Source of the DNA: Pythium myriotylum
Lineage: Eukaryota; Oomycota; Peronosporomycetes; Pythiales; Pythiaceae
Direction: 5' to 3'
Assembly (NCBI GenBank): GCA_023091665.1
Contig: JALJCQ010000019.1
Location: 558,001-622,000 of the forward strand
Length of the DNA: 64,000 nt
Made by a program: the position numbers and the translations under genes. Positions 9,654-21,400 of the stretch are shown one piece after another (positions within the stretch are counted from its first letter, which is position 1; each line of letters starts with the position of its first letter). The notes under the pieces are model-generated. The model saw only the letters and a list, made by a program, of their open reading frames with translations, ran no database searches and was not told where the DNA came from.

Positions 9654-11906
9654 TCATTGAGACTGGATCACGCGCACACGACGATACCGGAACACTGCAA
9701 AGTACTGGAACACAAGCGACAGGCATGTGCCGTCGAGCTTTGCGACGGAAGGTCTGGTTTGGTGCTGGTTGTAATGCCGGACAACACTGCACATGGCCAC
9801 TTTGGACGCGAGCGGAAGCCTCTCGACTTTGATTTGGGTATCCCGCTCGTCCTGGAATCGATCCTCATAGTCGTCGCAGATCCGAGAAGCGATCCCGAGC
9901 GTGATGCTCTGAAGCACACGGTTCGTTGACAGCATCGCTAACGCTGCTTTGGCCGCGTGATGGTCTAAGGAGTGCCCGGGGCAATAATACGAGAAGTTTC
10001 GCAGGGTTTGAGCGATCCTCGTGGTCTCGTCTCCAAGCAACGCAAAGAATTCCACGATCGTTGGCATGGGGATGGAGGTGTGGATCAGCGACAGCGTCTG
10101 CAGTTGGCAACTTGGATGCTCAAACCGGCGTATGAAGAAGGTGAGGGACCGGAGGCTGGAGCCCTGCAGGTAAAGACGAACCAGACCAGGACAGGCGGCC
10201 AACGCTTCGCCAAGATCCTGATCCAAGCAGCCTCCAACGCCGTCCGTCCATCGAAGTTCTTCCAGCGATTGACCAAACAACCTGAGAAAGCGCGGCACCG
10301 TGCCTGGGTCGAAGTAGGCCTCGTTTAGTGCGAGAGACTTGAGCGACCGAGGAGCTCCGAGGCTCATCTGCTCTTGGTCTGTTTTAACGGACGCGACACT
10401 TGATGGCTTCGTCGAGCCAATCGCGTGGCCCGGGAGAACAAACTCGACTTCACTGGCGCTCGAGCGAACGACAGGTAGTTCCCACTCGGTGGAGAGGTTC
10501 AGTTCGGCAAAGGTCTCCGGTTTTCGGCTTTCAAGAGTCTGAATCTTCGCGTCGGCCTGGAGTTTGACGACTTGGGGGATATCAGTGCTGGCATCGCCTT
10601 CTTGACTCTCGGACAGTAGTCGAGCTGGGTCGCTGGCTTCAACCACCGACTGCATCACGTCCAAGATTTGGTGTGAAGCCTGGAACGGATGGAGCACCAG
10701 CGATACAAGGTACTGATTGATCTTCAAGGCGTACGCAAGCCACTTTGCGTTTGTCAGTTCTTCAGTCGATTCATTCTCCTCGTTTGGTTCGATTTCCAAT
10801 GAGCGTACACTCGTCGAGAATGCAATGGCGGACAAGAGTTCAGGCGAGATGTGGATTTCACGACTAATGACACTGTGGATCGGCGCTGGACCACTTCCAC
10901 GACGGTCGACGAGAGCAGGAAAGAGGTTCGCGCGCCAACCAAAGTCGCTCCACGCGAACGGGAGCGAGATGTGGCTGTGTGAGTGTCGCAATCGGAGCGT
11001 AACCGGCACACCGAGTGAAAACAAACGCACGAACTCGTCGTGGGCGTCGCTCACGTGCTCGGCGTACACGTCGAGATTGATCTCGTCGAGTCGGAACGCG
11101 TACGAAGAGCTGCCACTCTTGCCCTGGACCGCAACAACGAGCTCAACGACGTCCTGCAGGTACTTTTTGAGCAGCTCGCCGTGCTTGGGCTTCTCAGGTC
11201 TCAGTTGGATGGCGATCGGGAGCTTGAATCCTCGCAGTCGATTCTCCGGATCGCATTCGTCCTGGATCTGACGCTTGGCTCGCCAGAACTTGGACGTGCT
11301 GAATGCTTCATTCTCCTCTCGAGCACAGTCGATGAGCAAATACTCGAGTCTCTTGAGAGCCGTCGGCTTTTCATCTCCAGGACCGAAGCGTTGATGGAGC
11401 ACAAAGGTCATTTTCGGGATCATCTCCTCTGGATCGTAGTTGGAGGGATAAAATCCTCGGAACCACGGTTTCCGGATCTTCTTGACGTACCACCAGGTGT
11501 TTTTATCCAGATAAAGCATGCTCCCCACGAGCTCCGTGGCGTCGCGCAGTTGCCGGAGGGAGCGGTTTGCTTCCGCGGAGACGGTCGACATGTACGGGAG
11601 GAAGACGAAGAACGAGTGGAAGCGGAGATCCACCGACGTGCTCGACGCGTGGTCGCCGTACTGCGTCGACTGGAACCAGCGGTCGAAATATCTGGATAAA
11701 AAGCGCCAGCGTCCGGACGCGATGTCCTCGTCCGGATCCGCGTCTTCTCCGGACGCCGGATCCGGATCGTCGCTCTCGTCCGAGGATGAATCATCATCAG
11801 GTCCAGTGGTGTCGATGGCCACATTGCCAGTAGGCGGGGCATTTGCGTGGTCCAGACGCGCGCTGTCGGTGGCGAGCACGGCGGCGGCGGCGTTGGCGGC
11901 GTTCAT
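9654..11906 (-). CDS. LRR-like intracellular protein with acidic N-terminus
   Basis: This single-exon gene encodes 750 residues with no signal peptide. The N-terminus is Ala-rich, then strongly acidic (residues about 35-65, runs of Asp and Ser). A conserved region follows around GRWRFLSRYFDRWF. The middle and C-terminal parts have irregular leucine-rich repeats, for example LVRLYLQGSSLRSLTF and LQTLSLIHTSIPMP. The last about 50 residues (KVAMCSVV ... LDGTCLSLVFQYF ... RRVRV) resemble the ends of the proteins at 36740-38955 and 55838-58018 (KLAFLS ... LDAS/VDAS ... FQFAS), so these belong to one wider family. A decayed copy lies just upstream at 12074-13060. The function is not known; such proteins are usually read as protein-binding scaffolds. 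Confidence 0.7.
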   Translation of the reverse strand: MNAANAAAAVLATDSARLDHANAPPTGNVAIDTTGPDDDSSSDESDDPDPASGEDADPDEDIASGRWRFLSRYFDRWFQSTQYGDHASSTSVDLRFHSFFVFLPYMSTVSAEANRSLRQLRDATELVGSMLYLDKNTWWYVKKIRKPWFRGFYPSNYDPEEMIPKMTFVLHQRFGPGDEKPTALKRLEYLLIDCAREENEAFSTSKFWRAKRQIQDECDPENRLRGFKLPIAIQLRPEKPKHGELLKKYLQDVVELVVAVQGKSGSSSYAFRLDEINLDVYAEHVSDAHDEFVRLFSLGVPVTLRLRHSHSHISLPFAWSDFGWRANLFPALVDRRGSGPAPIHSVISREIHISPELLSAIAFSTSVRSLEIEPNEENESTEELTNAKWLAYALKINQYLVSLVLHPFQASHQILDVMQSVVEASDPARLLSESQEGDASTDIPQVVKLQADAKIQTLESRKPETFAELNLSTEWELPVVRSSASEVEFVLPGHAIGSTKPSSVASVKTDQEQMSLGAPRSLKSLALNEAYFDPGTVPRFLRLFGQSLEELRWTDGVGGCLDQDLGEALAACPGLVRLYLQGSSLRSLTFFIRRFEHPSCQLQTLSLIHTSIPMPTIVEFFALLGDETTRIAQTLRNFSYYCPGHSLDHHAAKAALAMLSTNRVLQSITLGIASRICDDYEDRFQDERDTQIKVERLPLASKVAMCSVVRHYNQHQTRPSVAKLDGTCLSLVFQYFAVFRYRRVRVIQSQ

Positions 11907-12073
11907 GGTCGCCGATAGTCGCTGACTTTGTGTGATTTTGTATTAAGTTCGCCTGTTAAATCGAACTTAGAAAAGTACGAATATCTTGCATCAGTACTTA
12001 TGAACCATAATGAGATCACGTGGGCAGGCAATGTATTGGATTAAGACTTAAGCGCTATATTGCCAAAAGCATT

Positions 12074-13060
12074 TCACGTGCGTCCACAGACAAGTTGAAC
12101 GCGTCGCTGTTGTGTTTTCGTGAAGCACTGGGGAACGCAGCTTGAGCAGCCATTATTGAGACCGTCCAGTGCGGATGCCGACTCGTTGTTGCCTCGTATG
12201 GCAATGAGAAATGCGAGTTTGTTGGCAAGACGGTCGGTCACCACACGCACGTCGCGAACGTGGTCGAATTGTTCCTTGAACGAATCGAAGATCGCATCCT
12301 CAATGCCGAGCGTGATAGGGTACATGCTGCTGTTATTATCGATCGCAGCCTCCGTAGCCTTAGCTGTTAGGTGTTGGTCCGGGTTGTAGCACACGAGACG
12401 AAACAGAGATTTTTGAGATCGACGTCGTCCGATCGCCCACGGCTTGGAAGGAGTCGATTATAGCCTTCATCGGGACATCAACGTCCACAAGTGATATCTC
12501 ACGTAAACTTGGTGATACCCCGTCTGACAGGGGCCGATACAATGCGGCAAGTGACTAGCTATCGTGGAGATAGTGCAAGTTTCGAGGCTGCGGCATGAAT
12601 TCACGATTTCCTGTAAATCCTCGTCAAGCGCGATGATTTCGGGATGGTATTTCCCACCAACCCCATTCATCTGGCAGATAGAGCTGCGCAAGCGTTCGGG
12701 GGTTAGAGTATTATAGAGTAATAGTATCGAGTTGGGGTGGATACTGTATAAATCCGGCACAAACGTGAGGAACGAAATGAACTTGGGGTCAACCTTGATG
12801 CGCCCGAGCTCACAGTACAACCGAGCCCTCTGGAGCCAGGCCACGAAGTACTCGGTCTGGTCCGGCCAACGTCCCTTGCGAAACTCCAAACGTCCAATCG
12901 CCGCCCTGGTCTTCTTCTCCATCAAGGTCGTCTTCATCATCGCTTTGATCGCTTTCTCCATCATCAACGCTCCCACCATCACTGGATCGATTGGAATCCG
13001 GAGTGTCGGCGTTCTCCGGATCGTCCAGAGCGTGGTCGTCCGGAGCGTGCGTGGTCTCTG
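12074..13060 (-). pseudogene. Decayed paralogue of the 9654-11906 LRR-like gene
   Basis: Pieces in different minus-strand frames line up in order with the neighbouring gene. They are an acidic Asp/Ser stretch (about 12930-13040, in a different frame from the next piece); GRW...EYFVAWLQ...FISFLTFVPDLYS (12467-12910, matching GRW...RYFDRWF...FHSFFVFLPYMS); LREISLVDVDVPM (12360-12542, matching LQTLSLIHTSIPM); and ITLGIEDAIFDSF through the family C-terminus (12074-12394). At least three frame changes are needed, and the central repeats (roughly residues 130-600 of the intact copy) are missing. This is a broken tandem duplicate, not a short gene. Confidence 0.7.
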
Positions 13061-13108
13061 GATACAGACAGCGCCATCGGCTCTGTCCACTTCAACTGTC
13101 GGATCCAA

Positions 13109-13665
13109 GGAGACCGGAAAACTACTAAAATGGACTAATTATGGTCGAAACTACTGAAATAGACACATAAAGCTACTTTCTGTTACAGAAGGAGACCCGA
13201 CAGTTCTCACGGGGCTTTCAAGCTCGCAGACGCTGCCTGAGCACCGCCAGCACTGGACGACACACAGCTGGAAGTGGACGTCGTCGCTCGCGGCTATTGA
13301 TAATGTACCAAGACCCACTGGAGTCGCGACTTGAAGGCGTTGACGTCGACCAGGGCGGACCATTGCTCCCGTCTTCCGTCTGTGTTGCAATCTTCGCGCC
13401 ACATTCCCCAAACCCGATGCTCTAGTTTCGCATCCACTTGGGGGACTTTTTCCCAAAAGACGATGCCAACTGATTCGATCCTTGCGGCCGACCCGATTTC
13501 GTGTGGCACAGATCTTGTTTGCACGCGTGGACTATCGAATCAGGTCCCTGAACTAGTGTGGCACATCCCGCGGACGGCAGAGACACATCCTGCGGCCACG
13601 CTCCCCAAAAGGCTCCTCCCCGTGCATTCCGGAATCCGCCCGGCCGTCCGCACCCTCGCCCCGCC
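13109..13665. other. Intergenic, no gene seen
   Basis: This is upstream DNA of the 13666-15093 gene. Open frames on both strands here have no recognisable content; several are extensions or shadows of the GC-rich gene. No repeat or RNA gene was recognised. Confidence 0.4.
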
Positions 13666-15093
13666 ATGCTGCCCCGCGTCCTTACTGTGGCCGCGCTGCT
13701 CGCGTCCGCCGCGACGCTCAGCGACGCCGTCAAGGTCCAGATCCGCGTCCACCACAAGAACCACCACCACGCGCCGGCCCACCCGTCGGCCCGCGTCCGC
13801 GCGGCCGCTGCGGCCGGAAGCACGGCCGGCTCGTCGGCCGCCGCGGCCACGGTCGGGGACTCGGGCGCGTATTCGTTCTCGGCCGTGACGTCGATCCAGG
13901 CCCGCGTGCAGGGCGGCGCGCCAACGTGGGACGCCGCGACCAAGACCTGGGTCGCGAGCTTCGGCAAGACGTACGAAGAACAGTTCCGCGCCGTCATGGA
14001 CACGGTCAACACGGCGTCTGTCGAAGGCGCGCTCATGTACGTGCAGGCCGAAGGCATCAACGTCCAGGAGCAGTCGGTCAAGTGCCAGCGCAAGAACAAC
14101 ATGCAGTACGTCTGGTTCTACGAGGTCTCGATCGTGCAGCCCAACGCGTCGCTCGCGTTCTACGGCAACAAGGCCTCGACACCCGAGTACTGCCCCTACC
14201 TCGCCATGGACGGCGGCCAGTGCACCAAGTCGGGCAGCGACTTCCCGGACGCCTGCAAGCAGTTTGACGGCATCGAGGGACAGCCCAAGCTCGGCCACTG
14301 CGTCGGCGCCGGCGAGCAGACCTCGGACAAGCGCGCGCCGTACCCGGGCAACTACTGGTTCTCCTACCCCAACAGTTGCGTGACCAAGGTCTGGGCCGAC
14401 AAGACGGACGCGTGCCGCAAGGAATTCGGCGGCGGGCTCTGCGCGCCGGGCGTCAAGCCCGACGGCATCAACTGCTCGTTCTCGTACAAGATCCTCGGCT
14501 ACCTCAACCTCGACGATCTCGTCGGCATCACGGACGGCACGTACGCCTCGGGCGGCACCAAGTACGGCAACTACACCGAGTTCTGTAACGCCGGCAACAT
14601 CGAGTTCTCGGCCACGAACACGGGCAGCGGCTTTGAGGTCTCCGAGTCGATCGACTTCTGGAAGAACCCGGGCGACGAGACGGCCAACGAAGAGCGCACG
14701 TCCAAGATGATCGAAAAGTACAACAAGCTCGCGCCGAGCGCCAAGACCGGCGTGATGACGGCGCTGCCCGAGATCGCCGACCTCACCAAGGCGAACCCGG
14801 CCTGCTACCTCAACAGCGTCGAGTGCGCAACCGCCGACAAGGGCTGCCGCCGCGCGCTCTACTCGCAGATCTGCCAGGTCTGCGACACCGCCGACGCCGA
14901 CTGCAAGGTCGCGCCGGCCGGCTACTCGTTCCCCAAGCTCGAGTACCCCAAGGCCACGTCGTCCAGCGCCAGCGGCAGCGGCAGCTCCGGCGGCAAGCTC
15001 AGCGTCTCGCCGCACTCGACGTCGTCGGCCTCGAGCACGCTCACGTCGCTCGCTGCCGTTGGCGCCTCGCTCGTCGTCGCCATGGCCTTGTAA
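13666..15093 (+). CDS. Secreted, probably GPI-anchored oomycete protein, copy 2
   Basis: I start at the ATG at 13666 (MLPRVLTVAALLASAATLSD), which opens directly with a good signal peptide; the frame itself is open from 13558. The product is 475 residues. A His- and Ala-rich linker precedes the Cys-rich domain shared with the protein at 7112-8725 (TVNTASVEGALMYVQAEGIN, EQSVKC, RAPYP, NSC, DKTDACRKE, WKNP, CRRALYSQ(I/V)CxVC). The tail is short and Ser/Gly-rich and ends in a hydrophobic segment (TSLAAVGASLVVAMAL), typical of a GPI signal. Third codon positions are almost all G or C, more so than in copy 1, suggesting strong expression. Two copies of this family in opposite orientation flank the LRR-like gene and its pseudogene. 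Function is unknown. Confidence 0.78.
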   Translation: MLPRVLTVAALLASAATLSDAVKVQIRVHHKNHHHAPAHPSARVRAAAAAGSTAGSSAAAATVGDSGAYSFSAVTSIQARVQGGAPTWDAATKTWVASFGKTYEEQFRAVMDTVNTASVEGALMYVQAEGINVQEQSVKCQRKNNMQYVWFYEVSIVQPNASLAFYGNKASTPEYCPYLAMDGGQCTKSGSDFPDACKQFDGIEGQPKLGHCVGAGEQTSDKRAPYPGNYWFSYPNSCVTKVWADKTDACRKEFGGGLCAPGVKPDGINCSFSYKILGYLNLDDLVGITDGTYASGGTKYGNYTEFCNAGNIEFSATNTGSGFEVSESIDFWKNPGDETANEERTSKMIEKYNKLAPSAKTGVMTALPEIADLTKANPACYLNSVECATADKGCRRALYSQICQVCDTADADCKVAPAGYSFPKLEYPKATSSSASGSGSSGGKLSVSPHSTSSASSTLTSLAAVGASLVVAMAL

Positions 15094-15629
15094 GCTTCTT
15101 CGATCCGACTCTGCTTGCTCTTTTTTCCGTAACAACGTTCGTATAACGTGTTTTTCCTTTCCTTTCACGTTATCTCAGTTTTTTTTTGTCTTTGTTGGGA
15201 ACACCAGACCACACAGGGCAATTGCTTGCAGAGGAAACCCGTTTTGTTGAAGCTCCAGAGGGTGTATTGGGTGAGTAATTTATGGACGAAAGGAACGAAG
15301 ATACGCGAGTGGTGTGTGCTTGTGGACCGAGCCGTGTTTTGTGTTTCGTTTCGTTTAGTCTGCTAAGCTCATCTTTATTCGGGTCTCTAAAACGACTCGG
15401 AACGGACGGTGGAGGAGGCGACAGAACACTGGACGAAGTGCCGGACGCCGACGTGCCGGCGCAGCTGCGTTGGTGCGTTGGGACTTGACGGCGCGTGGCT
15501 CCCGAGCGGGTACGGAAGAACGAAGAACCCCTCGAGGCTTGCTCAGATGGATGGGACTGTTTGTGGGAATGGGTCCAGTGTCGCGATGGAGAGGAGGGGT
15601 GGAGTGGGGGGAGTGCCGCCGTCGACGCA
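15094..15629. other. Intergenic between convergent genes
   Basis: This holds the 3' ends of the secreted protein gene and of the Myb-like gene, which converge here. The first 100 bases are T-rich, as expected for a 3' untranslated region. No gene is supported. Confidence 0.45.
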
Positions 15630-16286
15630 TCACGTCATGTAGGCCATGTTGAGCAGCTCGTCCAGCGACATGTCCTCGATGCCTTCCGTGCTGCTGTAGC
15701 CGGCCGTGCTCGTGGGGCTCGCCGGACACTCCATGTCCAATAGCTGGAACAGATCGTCGTCGAGCGGCATGTCTTCGTCGGTGTTACCACCGCTAATCGC
15801 TCGCCACTCGTCGGCATCGTCGGTCGTGACGTCGAGCAGCGACGAGAGGTCGTCGCCCAGCACTTCGGCGAGCGCCTCGGCCACGGGGTCACGTGGGACG
15901 CCCGTGCGCACGACCACGGGCAGGTACGGTCGCTCGGTCGTAGGCTCTTGGTCGTTGGATTCGCTTCCGCATTCGAGCTCCGACTCGGTCAGCGACTCCT
16001 TGCGTCGGCGACCGGGCACGCGGCCGGGCGTGCGCAGCCCGCGCAGGCGACGCGCGAGCTTCTGCTTGTACTTTTGCGCGTGGGTCATGGTCTGGCGCGC
16101 GTTGCGCGTGCCCACAAAGTCGGCGACGAGCCGCCAGGGGCCGCGAGGGTACATGGCGATGGCCATCATGAAGCGCTCGTGCTCCGAGTCGGTCCAGAGC
16201 CCGACGCCCTCGGCGCTGAATCGCCCCGGTCGCTTGGTGCCCGAGACCGACTCGATGCTGTCGCTGCGTGCTCGCTGGAACTCCAT
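15630..16286 (-). CDS. Single-repeat Myb-like (SHAQKYF-type) DNA-binding protein
   Basis: The 218-residue product has one Myb/SANT repeat near residues 29-78. It begins LWTDSEHERFMMAI, continues with GPWRLVADFVGTRNARQTMTH, and ends in THAQKYKQK, the oomycete version of the SHAQKYF signature of single-repeat Myb factors. A basic stretch (RRLRGL, GRRRKE) follows and could serve as a nuclear signal. The C-terminal two thirds is acidic, with several DDL, LLD and DEDMP motifs, consistent with an activation region. The expected role is a nuclear transcription factor. The gene is single-exon and convergent with the 13666-15093 gene. The Myb call is firm; targets cannot be told. Confidence 0.85.
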   Translation of the reverse strand: MEFQRARSDSIESVSGTKRPGRFSAEGVGLWTDSEHERFMMAIAMYPRGPWRLVADFVGTRNARQTMTHAQKYKQKLARRLRGLRTPGRVPGRRRKESLTESELECGSESNDQEPTTERPYLPVVVRTGVPRDPVAEALAEVLGDDLSSLLDVTTDDADEWRAISGGNTDEDMPLDDDLFQLLDMECPASPTSTAGYSSTEGIEDMSLDELLNMAYMT

Positions 16287-18402
16287 GGTGGTAGTAATAC
16301 TTGGTATTAATGGGTGGATCTCTTGGCCTCGTTAACTGGATTGCGTCCGGAGGGAGGAGGGGGAGGTGGTCGCTTGAGCGGCGCGTTGCAAAACTGGAAA
16401 TGGCCATGGATTCCTTTCGTTCTTTTTCTCCGGATTACGTGTCGTCGGTCCAGACTTCCCGAAGAGGTTTCGGTCGCGTGGCCCTTTCGCCGCACCTCCT
16501 CAGCACGCACCCCTTTCTTGTGGGTTCAAAGGCGTGTGACTCGGGTGATGGATCCGAAGGTGCGTCACTCGAGTCGTCGCATCGTCTGGACTCGCAGCTT
16601 GTTCCAGTGCCGCAACGGGGGACGTGGCTCTTCTCTCGCCTCTCCTCCGAGAGCAGAGGAGTACGTCTCTTCAACATGTCGATCGACAGGAGGAGGCTTT
16701 TCTTCAGCAAAGCTTCGAAACGGCAATCCATGGATTTCACCCAAGGCGATCTGATCAGGTTTTATTCTGCTCAGAAATTGATCCAATCAGGGGAGATATG
16801 GCTACACCTACCCCTATCTTATCCAAGTGGTCGTGCCTTCAAGCTTGATGAAGAGATAAAACCCAACCAATCTGATTGGATCGTCTGTACTGGTCCGTTA
16901 AAATTTCGCCAGGACTGAATGCTCGGCGACTCCTGTTTTCTCCAATCTTGCTCCGCCTCTCCCTCGCTCCACGTCGATGCTGGCGTGGCGGATTGTCCCA
17001 ACCTGAATGCCTTCGAGCGAGATTCAATCCATGAATCCACGCCGGAATCTCGACTCGAATCCCCCCAGGATTCTCCAGTTCGCAGATCCTTCCTCGCCAT
17101 CCAGCGACCGTGCTGGTCCAAGGCTTGTCAACGAAATTCCACCATCGTATTATCGAATCTCGCTCTCCCTCGACCATCTATGTGATCGTATTTTTTGTTT
17201 TGTTTTGTTGGTTTTGAACCGCCGTTGTTTTCTCCCGCACTCGCAGACGAGTCCAAGTCGCTGGTCGACGAAATCGCAGGATGAGATGGCACACTGCATG
17301 ATTCCCCGCCAGAGGGAAATTTGGTTGCGCCACGTGCCAACTTCTTTCTCTCTTTTACAGTACGCCGTCGGTACCTACAGGTGACACTTGAAGCCAACTG
17401 TGCGGAAGTCCTGTCCAACGCAACGGGAGTGTTGGTGAAGAACGGTTCAGCGCGTCGGGTAACGCGATCTTGCGATTCGATTCGACTCGATGGGAAGGGT
17501 TCTGAAAACAAGAAACCCCTTCCCGGGTCTCCAAGTGATCCCAATAATACACGGTACACTGGAACACTTTGGACGACCACGCGATGGCCGACGCAAGCAA
17601 CCGAGACATCTCAGTCCCAACCTGAAGATTCGAGGCCGAACGGCTGCGAGCCGATCGGATCCCCCTCGTTAACTCCACCCAGCCAGAAACTCGTTATCTT
17701 TGAGACTTTCGTGCACACTGTCGCATTCAAAGAGCCCGCGTAGGGTTCTTGGGAGCTTTCTGGCCTCGTCGGATCCCAATCCTGCTGCTTTTCAAAACGA
17801 AGAGCTCGAGATTCCAAGAGCTCCGGATATCTTTTTGTTTTCTTATCGGGGATTCTGAGGTTGAAGTCGACTAAACGGAAAAGAACGCGTCCGCGCTCAG
17901 GCCCGAGAACAGAGAAAAGCAAAACGGCTGGGTTCGGACGTCCACCTGGCGCCTCGGAGCCACAAGTTGCGGCCGGGAGGAGACGCTGCCGTCTCAACAT
18001 GAGAACCCTGGCGACCGCCCGGCCGCGTTGAAGTGAGGGCCCAATGGCGTTGTGGACACCCATCGAATCTTCCAACTCGCCCATCGATTGGGCCAAACTC
18101 GCCACCAGCTGGGTTAGAGATTCGAAAAACCGGTCCATATACCAGTTTTTTTCTCACCACCAACACTACTATAACCGACCTAATAAAACTTTTCTCCAAC
18201 AAACTCTTTGTTCTCACACTAAAACAAAAAAACTCACCACCTTTTCGACCACTCCCTCGCATCAGAACCGTGTTTGCCGGTCGCTATGTTTGGTGCCTCG
18301 CCCCTCACGCTCCCTGCTCCCCAACGATAAGCCGGCGCATGGCGCGTCTTATCGGAACTGTTCCGGGGCTTCCGGCCGTCCACAAGTCCAAGTGGAGCGG
18401 CC
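16287..18402. other. 2.1 kb intergenic, no supported gene
   Basis: Several frames of 100-200 codons exist on both strands, but they overlap one another and none has a recognisable domain, signal peptide or repeat. From about 16740 to 18130 the DNA is unusually rich in GATTC, GAATC and GGATCC-like words, as in an old degenerate repeat. The promoters of the Myb-like gene and of the EF-hand gene should lie at the two ends. A stretch of A/T-rich DNA around 18130-18240 precedes the EF-hand gene. Confidence 0.4.
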
Positions 18403-21400
18403 ATGGCCACGCAGCGGACGCTCGCGCCGGCCGTGACCCCGCGGCCCGTGAAGGCGGCCGCGTCCCCGACCGCTCGCGGCGGCCGCACCTACGTCCCCAG
18501 TGCGGCGGCGGCCAAGACCTCGGACAGCGCGCTGCGGCCGCCCGAAGCAACATTAACGCTACGTAAGAAGCCGCTCGTGCTCTCGGGCGACATCCGCAAC
18601 TTGGACTCGAACTTCGCGCTCGCCCTGAGCCGCGCGCCCGTGAGCACGCGCGAAGTGCAGCGCGTCTTCCTCGCGCTCGGGCTGCCAATCTCGAACGACG
18701 CGGCGCAGGCGCTCGTCCACGAGTACGAGGAGACCAACGACCGCGGCGTCGCGTACGCCGTGTTCGTGGACGAGCTGCTGGCGTTGGTACGGCAACATAA
18801 GCACGGCCTCCCGTCCACACGACTGCAACATAAGCGCGCGCAACTTCCGGCCCACCTGGAGCTGCTCGCGACCATGCACGCTCGCCGCCTCGACGAGCTC
18901 TCGGAGGCGCTGAGCGCCTCGCTGCGCGTCGGCTGGAGCCACGTGCGCGACGCGTTTCGTCGTGTCGACGCGAGCAAGAGCGGGCGCGTCTCCAAGGCCC
19001 AGTTCCGCGAGATCTGCGCGCGGCTCGACGTGCCCGGGGCCGTTTCGGTAGTCGACACCTTTGTGGCTGCGGACGGCGAGTCCGTGGACTATGCCGCCTT
19101 TCTCGCCGAGTTCGGCGCGGCGTTCCAGCACGGCGACACCAACTCGGTCGGCTTCTCGCTCGTCTACCGCCGCCACGTGGAGCTCGAGGACGCCAAGGAA
19201 GAGAGCGCGAGCACGAACCACTCGCTGCAGTCGCCGGGAGTGACCCACGTGCTGCATGGCAAGCCCAAGTCGCCGCCACGAGCTCGACAAGTTGCGGTCG
19301 CAAAGGCGTCCGACCCGGTCGCGCTCGAGAAGCTCCGGATTCTGTTGAATGACAAGATCGCAGCGCGCCATTCGGACGTGAAGAAGGCGTTCATGGCGCT
19401 GGATCGAGACGGCAACGGGATCATCTCGGCGGCCGAGTTTGACCAGGTGCTGCGGGATTTCAACTTGGTCGTCGCCAAGGACGAGCTCGACGCGCTGCTG
19501 GCTGTGTTCGACACGAACCAGGACGGCGCGATCGACTACCACGAGTTCTTTGCCAAGTTTGGCGACGTCATGAAGCCCAGCGCCGCGCTGCTCAAGAAAA
19601 AGCACCTGCTCGAAAACAGCTCGCTCGTGTTTGGCGGCGAGCGAGACATCAAGGGCGCCAACAAGAACCGCCTCGCGCTCTCGTCGCCGGGCAACGAGCT
19701 CAAAGAGGCCTTCTCGCGGCTGCCCGACGACGTCTGGCGCGCCATCTACGTCGAGCTCGACCTCAGCGACGTCAAGAAGACCGGCGTCGTGCCGTCGGCC
19801 GAGATGCTGCGCGTGCTCACCAAGTACCTGGGCGAGCTGCCCAAGCAACACTACGCGTCGCTGTTCCGCGCGTGCGGGTCCCACGTCAACCAGCTCATGA
19901 ACTACCGGCAGCTTGTCAAGAGCTACCGCCAGAGCGTGATGGACCCCATCGACTATTTCCACCAGGACACACACGCGCTCACAGACAAGACTTACCGCAA
20001 ATCGCCGACCGAATCGCTCGTGATGGTCTGGAGCATTCGTGTCCAGAGAGCGCAGATGCCCCCGCTCGAGTGGGTCGCATTGAAAGAAGACCTCTGGCGT
20101 GCTGACGCGAGGCGTGTGGGCCGTATCCTCGCGGCTCCATTCATGGCGATCGTCAAAAACCGCATGAAGCTGACCGAAGACCAAGCCGCGTTCCTGAGCT
20201 TCTTCTACGAGGACAAAAACCTCTCGGCCGACCAAGTCACCATTCGGTACGGATCATTTCTCACTGACTTCGAAGACTCGGGGCTTGAAGAAGTTAATCC
20301 AGGAGCGTTGTCAGCCGTGTCGCCGCAGAAGAAGGAGAAAACGGAAGGCAAAGGTCGAGTGAGACCCCCAGGGTATGGTATCCACAATAGCCATCACCAC
20401 GGCGCTCCGAATCCAGGACCTGCTGCCGAGTCGGTAGAGCGAGACGAAGATGAGAAGAGACTGCGACAATTCTTCGCCGTGAATATCCGATCACTCGAGG
20501 CGCAACTTCAGGATGCGGATCCAGAGAAGCGCGGCTTCGTCTCTCTGGATACGTTCACAACACTGTGCAGAGAGCTCAATGGTGGCAAGTTCAAGGACAC
20601 CTCCAAGGCCTTTATCGCCCTCGTGGCCAAGTATATTGCGCAGAATCATTTCTATTACCGAGGGTTTCTTCTTGATTTCGATGCTCGCGTGGGGCTGCAA
20701 GCTCAAGCGCTCGTGGTCCAGGATGACGATGACGAAGATGAAGAAAACGGAGAAGACGGCGATGTGTTTGACGAAGGGGGTAACTCGGCCAAGCCAGTGG
20801 ACGTACACCAGTCCAAGGAAGCGTTGCGCCATCACCTCACAGTGTCTCTCTCCCGACAGAAGGTGGTGTACAAGTTGATGCAGCGAATGGATCCAGGGAA
20901 GAGTGGTTTACTCGGATACGCAGAGCTACGGAGAGCGTTTGAGCGACTCGATATTTCGATTGACGACGACGTTGCTCGTGAGCTGTGCGGGCAGTTCGAG
21001 GAAGAAGACGAGACAACTGGAGCTCGCACTGGCCGTGTTAAGTATCTAATGCTTCTCCACGCACACGGCGGTCGAGACCCCGACAAGCTCGATGGTATGA
21101 GCGATATCTCCAGCAACTGTTCGTATTATAGCGCAATCTCGATCAGCCCACGAGCCGTGATGAAGAATTCATGCAGTCGTCTACCTGCGAGTCGCGACCA
21201 GCACGCCGTCGCAGCCCGTGCGGTCAATAACGCCATTGAGCGGCCACGTTCTTTGACCAGCTCCGGCCTGACTGGAGCGGCTGCCGCTGCTGCAGTCGAA
21301 CGGAAGATCCAGTCGCAACTGGAAACCCAGGGCAAAAAAGGCAAGTGGAAGCAAATTGCGAGGGCGTTCCAGCAGATTGACAGCGACCGTAGAGGGTCCG

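Noticed and set aside
13540..15168. 542-codon minus-strand frame opposite the secreted protein gene
   Set aside because: It is the antisense shadow of a GC-rich gene with strong G/C third positions; composition is Arg/Val/Ala-rich with no domain.
16301..18262. Frames of 100-205 codons between the Myb-like and EF-hand genes
   Set aside because: They overlap on both strands, have no domain, and the DNA looks like a degenerate repeat.
18559..20235. 558-codon minus-strand frame opposite the EF-hand gene
   Set aside because: It is antisense to a long intact gene with clear EF-hand loops, and has no recognisable content.
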